This document shows, in pieces, positions 7,138 to 10,835 of a DNA stretch of 10,835 nucleotides. The stretch comes from Deltaproteobacteria bacterium (GTDB lineage Bacteria; Desulfobacterota; GWC2-55-46; S146-70; JAUXIU01): positions 1-10,835 of the forward strand of contig JAUXIU010000017.1 of assembly GCA_030620895.1 (NCBI GenBank), given 5' to 3'. The notes below the pieces were generated by a model. It ran no database searches. It was not told the DNA's origin and saw nothing but the letters and a program-made list of their open reading frames with translations. The first letter of the stretch is position 1; each line of letters begins with the position of its first letter. The position numbers and the translations under genes are program-made.

Positions 7138-7770
7138 TCATCCCTCCCCCTCAATCTGCAGCAAGAAATCCATATAATTGCGAAGTTTTACAGGGTTCAT
7201 TATGTTGATATAAGAATTATCTGAAATTACTATCACACCGGTTCTATTAAGTTGCTCAAGAACTTCATTTACCTTCGAGATATCAATATCCATATCCTTG
7301 GAAAGTTCAGTAATAGTTAAAGGAAACCTCACACCGGTATCTCCTTCAGTCTCTCCTTTCTCCATAAGACGGAGCAATTCATGAATAATCCTTGCAAAAT
7401 CATCCTTGAGCATAAGGCCTTCTATAATCCCGTTGGACTCCAGTATCCGTTTGGCAAGACCATTCATAATCTTCAACATTATCTCTGGACGCTTGAAAGT
7501 CACCTCTTCGAATGTCTTAGAATCTATGACAATAAGCTTCGAATCATCCAGCACCTCCGCATTTGCGGATCTGGGCATGTTCATAAGAGTAGCCATCTCT
7601 CCAAAAAAATCACCAGGACCGAATATAGCCAATGTAAGCTCATCACCCCCTATCTGCTTCTTTATGCATACCCTTCCAGAATGTATTATATACATCTCCC
7701 TGTTAGTTTCTCCTTCCCTGAACAGAACAGAACCGCTTTTAAAATTCTTCTCAAGTTTTTGAATATCCAT
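7138..7770 (-). CDS. Crp/Fnr-family transcription regulator with cyclic-nucleotide-binding domain
   Basis: A 210-residue protein. Residues 10-110 form a cNMP-binding beta-roll with the phosphate-binding cassette FGEMATLMNMPRSANA (56-71). Glu58, Arg67 and Ser68 match the residues that hold cAMP in E. coli CRP, so a cyclic nucleotide ligand is plausible. A dimerisation helix (about 98-125) leads to a C-terminal winged helix-turn-helix (about 148-190, LTITELSKDMDIDISKVNEVLEQL). The recognition helix lacks the RExxxR pattern of CRP and FNR, so the operator is probably different. No cysteine cluster for an FNR-type iron-sulphur centre is present. The ATG has AGGA eight bases upstream. It lies alone between two repeat-filled gaps, between kdsD and accD. 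Targets cannot be read from the window. Confidence 0.88.
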   Translation of the reverse strand: MDIQKLEKNFKSGSVLFREGETNREMYIIHSGRVCIKKQIGGDELTLAIFGPGDFFGEMATLMNMPRSANAEVLDDSKLIVIDSKTFEEVTFKRPEIMLKIMNGLAKRILESNGIIEGLMLKDDFARIIHELLRLMEKGETEGDTGVRFPLTITELSKDMDIDISKVNEVLEQLNRTGVIVISDNSYINIMNPVKLRNYMDFLLQIEGEG

Positions 7771-7792
7771 GCAGTTTATCCTATTTCCTTTT

Positions 7793-7930
7793 GTTAGAGG
7801 TCTGAGATTGGAGGTTGGAGAATGTTAAATGTTAGAGGTTAGAGGTTAGAGGTTAGAGGTTTTTGCCTCCCTCCTCCGACCTCATTCCTCAAACATATTT
7901 TCTAACCTCCCTCCTCCAACCTCTAACACC
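7793..7930. repeat. Large inverted heptamer array filling the kdsD-crp gap
   Basis: The left arm (7793-7861) is an almost perfectly periodic run of 7-nt units, with AGGTTAG repeated in tandem and diverged units TTGGAGG, TTGGAGA and ATGTTAA before it. The right arm (7865-7930) has the complementary unit types CCTCCCT, CCTCCGA and CCTCTAA, with one 12-nt interruption. The arms face each other across a few bases, so the transcript of this strand could form a long imperfect stem. It starts five bases after the kdsD stop codon and ends close to the crp ribosome site, leaving almost no other intergenic DNA. Confidence 0.75.
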
Positions 7931-7934
7931 ATAT

Positions 7935-8939
7935 TCACACCACCCCTGCCTTAAGCAGGTCGTGCAGGTGTATTATACCAACCACCTCACCGCCGACTTC
8001 CCCTTTTTGCACCGATGAATCGGGAATAGCGGTATCAGTAATAAAGAGAGCGGTTATCGAGTGTTCCTCCATCTTCTTCATGGCGGCCTCAGCGAGGAGG
8101 TCATTCCCTATTACCTTCGGCCTTCTGGTCATAACATCGGCAATCGTGCTGTCCAGGATATTTCCCTTTACCTCAAGAGCCCTCCTCAAATCACCATCTG
8201 TGATTATACCTACCAGCCTTCTACTTTCATCAACAACACCTGTAATTCCCAACCTCTTGGCCGTCATCTCGAGTATGGCGTCTTTCATATTGGCATCCAT
8301 CCTGACAAGCGGTATCTCCTCCCCCTTATGCATGAGATCGGCGACCTTCAAGAGCCCCCTTCCGAGAGTTCCCGCCGGATGGAGGAGTGCAAAGTCCTCC
8401 TTCTGGAAGCCGCGTCTTTCAAGGAGCGCAACGGCTATTGCATCTCCCATGGCGAGGCAAGCCGTCGTGGATGCAGTGGGTGCAAGACCGAGTGGGCAGG
8501 CCTCCTCACTTATACCCACATCCAGGGCAACATCTCCTGCCCTGGCCAGAGTTGATTTTATATCCCCTGTCATGGCTATCATTTTTATCCCCATCCTCTT
8601 AACTATCGGTAGTATCTTGACAAGCTCATCGGTCTCTCCACTATTGGAGACCGCTATGATTACATCATTCCTCATGAGCATACCGATGTCACCGTGAACA
8701 CCCTCTGAAGGGTGAAGGAAGAATGCAGGTGTCCCTGTTGATGATAAGGTTGATGCGATCTTCTTGCATATGATGCCGCTCTTGCCTATACCTGTAACTA
8801 TGACCTTACCCGTAGCAGAGAGGATTATCTCCACCGCCCTTGTAAACTCATCTCCGAGCCTTTCTGAGAGGCCTGCAACGGCCTCAGCCTCTATATCGAG
8901 AACCCTCCTGGCGATCTGTATGGTTTTGTCGGTTTCCAT
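7935..8939 (-). CDS. kdsD: Arabinose-5-phosphate isomerase (KdsD/KpsF/GutQ family)
   Basis: This enzyme interconverts ribulose 5-phosphate and arabinose 5-phosphate, the first committed step toward KDO. From the ATG at 8939 the protein has 334 residues: a SIS domain (about 35-175), then two CBS domains (about 200-260 and 265-330). Expected catalytic residues of the E. coli enzyme (Lys59, His88, Glu111, Glu152, His193) correspond to Lys53, His82, Glu105, Glu146 and His187 with a constant offset of six, which supports both identity and start. The open frame runs 23 codons further, to 9008, but that part is encoded by the REPIN at 8974-9029 and its flank and is probably not translated as part of the enzyme. 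The ribosome site before 8939 is weak. Its usual partner kdsA lies upstream, beyond the RAYT insertion. Confidence 0.93.
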   Translation of the reverse strand: METDKTIQIARRVLDIEAEAVAGLSERLGDEFTRAVEIILSATGKVIVTGIGKSGIICKKIASTLSSTGTPAFFLHPSEGVHGDIGMLMRNDVIIAVSNSGETDELVKILPIVKRMGIKMIAMTGDIKSTLARAGDVALDVGISEEACPLGLAPTASTTACLAMGDAIAVALLERRGFQKEDFALLHPAGTLGRGLLKVADLMHKGEEIPLVRMDANMKDAILEMTAKRLGITGVVDESRRLVGIITDGDLRRALEVKGNILDSTIADVMTRRPKVIGNDLLAEAAMKKMEEHSITALFITDTAIPDSSVQKGEVGGEVVGIIHLHDLLKAGVV

Positions 8940-8973
8940 AAGTTTCACATCTCGTATTTCAGTTGTAATATTC

Positions 8974-9029
8974 AACGTAGTCGAACCCTTCAGGGTTCGT
9001 TTCTGCAAGGGCTAAAGCCCTCGACTACG
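8974..9029. repeat. REPIN copy A (two inverted REP hairpins)
   Basis: The ends are inverted copies of CGTAGTCGA (8976-8984 and 9021-9029). Inside are two hairpins, GAACCCT-TC-AGGGTTC (8983-8998) and AGGGCT-AA-AGCCCT (9008-9021), separated by a short spacer. On each strand the hairpin is preceded by GTAG, the tetranucleotide typical of RAYT-recognised REP sequences. Positions 8974-9028 are identical to 9670-9724. The element ends about 35 nt before the kdsD start codon. Confidence 0.85.
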
Positions 9030-9037
9030 GGGATAAA

Positions 9038-9049
9038 CCTTCGACTACG
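9038..9049 (-). repeat. Partial REP sequence at the RAYT stop codon
   Basis: On the minus strand it reads CGTAGTCGAAGG, the 5-prime part of a REP without the second half of the hairpin. The TAG of its GTAG is the stop codon of the RAYT gene. Confidence 0.6.
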
Positions 9050-9539
9050 AATCATACCATATCTCGTTTACATTAAAAATATCCGACCCTGAAAATGGAT
9101 ATTCTCTATAGTCATCAACAAAACCTTTTCTAACAGGCTTTTCCAATATATACTTGGCAACAATTTTTATGTCTTCATCTTTTCTCAACACATGGTCATA
9201 ATAGCTATTCTGCCAAAGGGCCTCCTTATATTTCTGCTTAAAAACAAAACCACTTTGTTGTTTAAAACGAGTAATAAGATGTTTCATATCCGATTCTTCT
9301 CTTTTACCCTTAACCAGTAAATGGAGATGATCTGGCATAAAACAATAGATATATAGTTCGAAATCCTCTTTCAGTGTCTGTTTTCTCAAAATATCTTCCA
9401 TCTGTTTTACAACTAACGAATCTTCAAATCGCGGCATTCCATCTTTTGTACACAAAGTTACCGAATAGGCATAATGGCCTTTGTAAGAAAAGGCCTTCAA
9501 CCTATGTGGTTTGGAGAGAAATGGTTTATTGACAGACAT
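9045..9539 (-). CDS. REP-associated tyrosine transposase (RAYT, Y1/HUH family)
   Basis: A 164-residue Y1-type transposase related to IS200/IS605 TnpA. The HUH metal-binding motif is MPDHLHLLVKG, with His71 and His73. The catalytic tyrosine lies in WQNSYYDHVLR, with Tyr113 and Tyr114 as candidates. The C-terminal AKYILEKPVRKGFV (128-141) and YPFSGSDI (147-154) segments are typical of the family. Known RAYTs bind and cleave REP hairpins next to GTAG and are usually single-copy domesticated genes that spread REPs rather than themselves. The reading frame is intact, and REP or REPIN sequences lie on both sides, which fits an active or recently active system. The ATG at 9539 has no clear ribosome site. 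The gene sits between kdsA and kdsD and has no evident role in KDO synthesis. Confidence 0.9.
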   Translation of the reverse strand: MSVNKPFLSKPHRLKAFSYKGHYAYSVTLCTKDGMPRFEDSLVVKQMEDILRKQTLKEDFELYIYCFMPDHLHLLVKGKREESDMKHLITRFKQQSGFVFKQKYKEALWQNSYYDHVLRKDEDIKIVAKYILEKPVRKGFVDDYREYPFSGSDIFNVNEIWYDS

Positions 9540-9560
9540 GATCTGTTTTATGTTTACTGC

Positions 9561-9583
9561 GAAGGCTAAAGCCTTCGACTACG
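9561..9583 (-). repeat. Single REP sequence upstream of the RAYT gene
   Basis: A perfect hairpin GAAGGCT-AA-AGCCTTC (9561-9576) is followed on the plus strand by GACTACG. On the minus strand it is therefore CGTAGTC followed by the hairpin. It lies about 20 nt upstream of the RAYT start codon. Confidence 0.75.
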
Positions 9584-9637
9584 ATGTCTATATCTCATAT
9601 TCACCGTCAATCACTCAAGGTTCGCCAATCGGTTAAA

Positions 9638-9658
9638 CATAGTCGAACCCTTCAGGGC
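9638..9658 (+). repeat. Degenerate single REP sequence
   Basis: It begins CATAGTCGAACCC and continues into a shortened hairpin (CCCT-TC-AGGG). The GTAG is altered to ATAG. It is probably a decayed copy of the left half of the REPIN. Confidence 0.65.
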
Positions 9659-9669
9659 CATCAATCAAA

Positions 9670-9724
9670 AACGTAGTCGAACCCTTCAGGGTTCGTTTCT
9701 GCAAGGGCTAAAGCCCTCGACTAC
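9670..9724. repeat. REPIN copy D, identical to copy A over 55 nt
   Basis: Same sequence and orientation as 8974-9028. The two copies are 696 nt apart and flank the RAYT gene. The 3-prime end of kdsA reads into this element: the last five residues of KdsA (SSRGL) and its TAG stop lie within it. Confidence 0.85.
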
Positions 9725-10553
9725 TCCTTATACTGCCTCTCTTCACTATTCCGTCTATCTCTTTCAGCCCCTTCAAAAGCCCTGGAAGCATATCAAGGGC
9801 CAGGGAGTTTGGACCGTCGCATACAGCCCTGTCGGGATCAGGGTGCACCTCAAAGAAGAGTCCGTCTATACCCACCGCCACGGCAGCCCTTGCCAGATAA
9901 GCCACCATCTCTCTATCCCCGCCTGATGAGTTGCCTCTTCCGCCCGGCAGCTGTATGCTATGCGTTGCATCAAATACAACCGGATACCCTATCTTCCTCA
10001 TCACGGGTATCCCCCTGAAGTCTACAACAAGGTTATTGTAACCGAATGAGGTGCCCCTTTCTGTAATGATTATATTCTCATTCCCTTCCGAAAGCACCTT
10101 CTCCACTATCGGCCTCATATCCCACGGTGCAACAAACTGGCCCTTCTTGATATTTATAACCCTGCCACTCTTTGCCGCCCCCAGAAGAAGGTCTGTCTGG
10201 CGGCACAGGAAGGCTGGTATCTGTATCACATCAGCAACATCAGAAACCTGGGGGATATCAACCGTGGAGTGAACATCCGTAAGGACTGGAAGACCATAAT
10301 CCCGCTTTACCATCGCCAGCACCTCTAATCCCCTTTTTATCCCCGGGCCACGGAAGGATTGTATAGATGTCCTGTTGGCCTTATCATATGAGGCCTTGAA
10401 TATCAGAGGAATGGAAAGCTCATCGGTTATAACCTTAAGCCTCTCTGCGATAGAAAGCGTAGAAGACTCATCCTCTATTACACATGGACCTGCTATCAAT
10501 ACAAAAGGCGTACTATTTCCAATCGTTATTTCTTGTATTTTTACCGTCTTCAC
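9708..10553 (-). CDS. kdsA: 3-deoxy-D-manno-octulosonate 8-phosphate synthase, metal-dependent type
   Basis: The enzyme condenses arabinose 5-phosphate with phosphoenolpyruvate to give KDO 8-phosphate. The 281-residue protein carries FVLIAGPCVIEDES (17-30), KASYDKANRTS (53-63), the SFRGPG loop (66-71), QIPAFLCRQTDLL (111-123) and ITERGTSFGYNNLVVDFR (163-180). Cys24, His198, Glu235 and Asp246 correspond to the metal ligands Cys11, His185, Glu222 and Asp233 of the Aquifex aeolicus enzyme with a constant offset of 13, so this is the metal-dependent class; the metal-independent class has Asn in place of the Cys. The start is GTG at 10553 with AAAGG only two bases away, an unusually short spacing. 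The stop codon and last five residues are encoded by REPIN D, so the C-terminus may have been altered by the repeat. Confidence 0.95.
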   Translation of the reverse strand: MKTVKIQEITIGNSTPFVLIAGPCVIEDESSTLSIAERLKVITDELSIPLIFKASYDKANRTSIQSFRGPGIKRGLEVLAMVKRDYGLPVLTDVHSTVDIPQVSDVADVIQIPAFLCRQTDLLLGAAKSGRVINIKKGQFVAPWDMRPIVEKVLSEGNENIIITERGTSFGYNNLVVDFRGIPVMRKIGYPVVFDATHSIQLPGGRGNSSGGDREMVAYLARAAVAVGIDGLFFEVHPDPDRAVCDGPNSLALDMLPGLLKGLKEIDGIVKRGSIRSSRGL

Positions 10554-10560
10554 AACCTTT

Positions 10561-10587
10561 TTGGTTTACCTGGTTTACTTTGTTTGG
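10561..10587. repeat. Nonamer array next to the kdsA start
   Basis: Three 9-nt units, TTGGTTTAC and CTGGTTTAC followed by TTTGTTTGG, matching the left-arm units of the elements at 641 and 6985. It starts eight bases upstream of the kdsA GTG codon. The opposite arm type appears at 10797-10835. Confidence 0.6.
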
Positions 10588-10615
10588 GTTGCGAGTTGCG
10601 GGTTACGGGTTGCGT
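10588..10615. repeat. Heptamer array of GTTGCGG units (left arm)
   Basis: Four uninterrupted 7-nt units (GTTGCGA, GTTGCGG, then GTTACGG and GTTGCGT) directly after the nonamers. Complementary units occur at 10705-10728. Confidence 0.7.
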
Positions 10616-10704
10616 GTTTTTTTTCAATTCTGTCTATACATGTTGAATGGATTTGTTTATCTTACTACCAAAATCCTTATAACTTTTCATTCTTTCTTCT
10701 TCTT
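10616..10704. other. AT-rich spacer in the kdsA leader
   Basis: This 89-nt stretch lies between the two heptamer arms. It holds a run of eight T at 10617-10624 on the plus strand and a pyrimidine-rich end. It is the likeliest place for a kdsA promoter, since it is the only non-repeat part of the leader, but I could not identify convincing -35 and -10 boxes. Confidence 0.3.
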
Positions 10705-10732
10705 AACCCGAAACTCGTAACCCGCAACAGCC
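10705..10732. repeat. Heptamer array of AACCCGn units (right arm)
   Basis: AACCCGA and AACTCGT followed by AACCCGC, with AACAGCC as a possible degenerate fourth unit. These are the reverse complement of the GTTGCGG/GTTACGG unit type at 10588-10615, so the two form an inverted pair about 90 nt apart. Confidence 0.65.
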
Positions 10733-10760
10733 TGACCTCCATAGTGAACGCAACCAACCA

Positions 10761-10788
10761 TCTCCTGTATACTGTATCCTACCTACTG
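10761..10788. repeat. Weak heptamer array
   Basis: Four 7-nt units sharing the form TnTnCTG (TCTCCTG, TATACTG, then two more diverged). They resemble the TACTnnn array at 7071-7098 and, as there, adjoin a nonamer array. The match is loose. Confidence 0.4.
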
Positions 10789-10796
10789 CTTTTGTT

Positions 10797-10835
10797 AACC
10801 ATATCAACCAAATCGACCATGTTAACTATGCAAAC
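10797..10835. repeat. Nonamer array, AACC-type arm, cut by the window edge
   Basis: Units AACCATATC and AACCAAATC are followed by two more diverged units and a partial one, with 9-nt spacing. They match the right-arm units of the elements at 641-732 and 6985-7066. The array runs off the window, so its true length is unknown. Confidence 0.6.

Noticed and set aside
7793..7930. CRISPR array or telomere-like repeat
   Set aside because: The units are 7 nt, adjacent and without unique spacers, which is not CRISPR. AGGTTAG resembles telomeric units only superficially and occurs within a bacterial operon.
10484..10720. Plus-strand 78-codon open frame over the kdsA start and leader
   Set aside because: It runs across the kdsA start region and the repeat arms (giving residues such as FGLRVAGYGLRV from heptamers), with no supporting signal.

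Overview
All ten credible protein genes lie on the minus strand, so transcription runs from high to low coordinates. The gene content (KDO synthesis, the LptD outer-membrane LPS translocon, acetyl-CoA carboxylase beta subunit) shows a Gram-negative, LPS-bearing bacterium. Desulforedoxin-like iron proteins and a stand-alone ferritin-like diiron protein suggest an anaerobic or microaerobic life. Base composition is moderate. I would guess a Nitrospirota- or Desulfobacterota-like lineage, perhaps an uncultivated one, but no rRNA or other marker in the window confirms this.

Layout in the direction of transcription: kdsA (10553-9708), with a 282-nt repeat-rich leader; a RAYT-type Y1 transposase gene (9539-9045) embedded in REP/REPIN palindromes; kdsD (8939-7935); a gap filled by a large inverted heptamer array; a Crp/Fnr-type regulator (7770-7138); another repeat-filled gap; the tightly packed accD-folC-lptD block (6953-2589); a heptamer array; a MidA-type methyltransferase followed by two small desulforedoxin-like genes, joined by ATGA overlaps (2477-908); a 368-nt repeat-rich gap; and a ferritin-like gene (539-9).

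Functionally, KdsD makes arabinose 5-phosphate and KdsA condenses it with phosphoenolpyruvate to KDO 8-phosphate for the LPS inner core. AccD supplies malonyl-CoA for fatty acids, including those of lipid A, and LptD places finished LPS in the outer leaflet. FolC makes folate polyglutamates. The MidA/desulforedoxin group and the ferritin-like gene look like a separate redox or metal-protein theme.

The unusual part is the noncoding DNA. Apart from the RAYT region, every gap longer than about 100 nt is filled by short-period degenerate tandem units, 7 or 9 nt long, arranged as facing arms that could fold back on each other. Two 9-nt-period elements (641-732 and 6985-7066) share the same internal layout and look like copies of one dispersed family. 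The RAYT gene sits between two identical 55-nt REPIN copies in direct orientation, and REP sequence reaches into the ends of neighbouring reading frames. No CRISPR array, tRNA, rRNA or intact insertion sequence of another type was seen.
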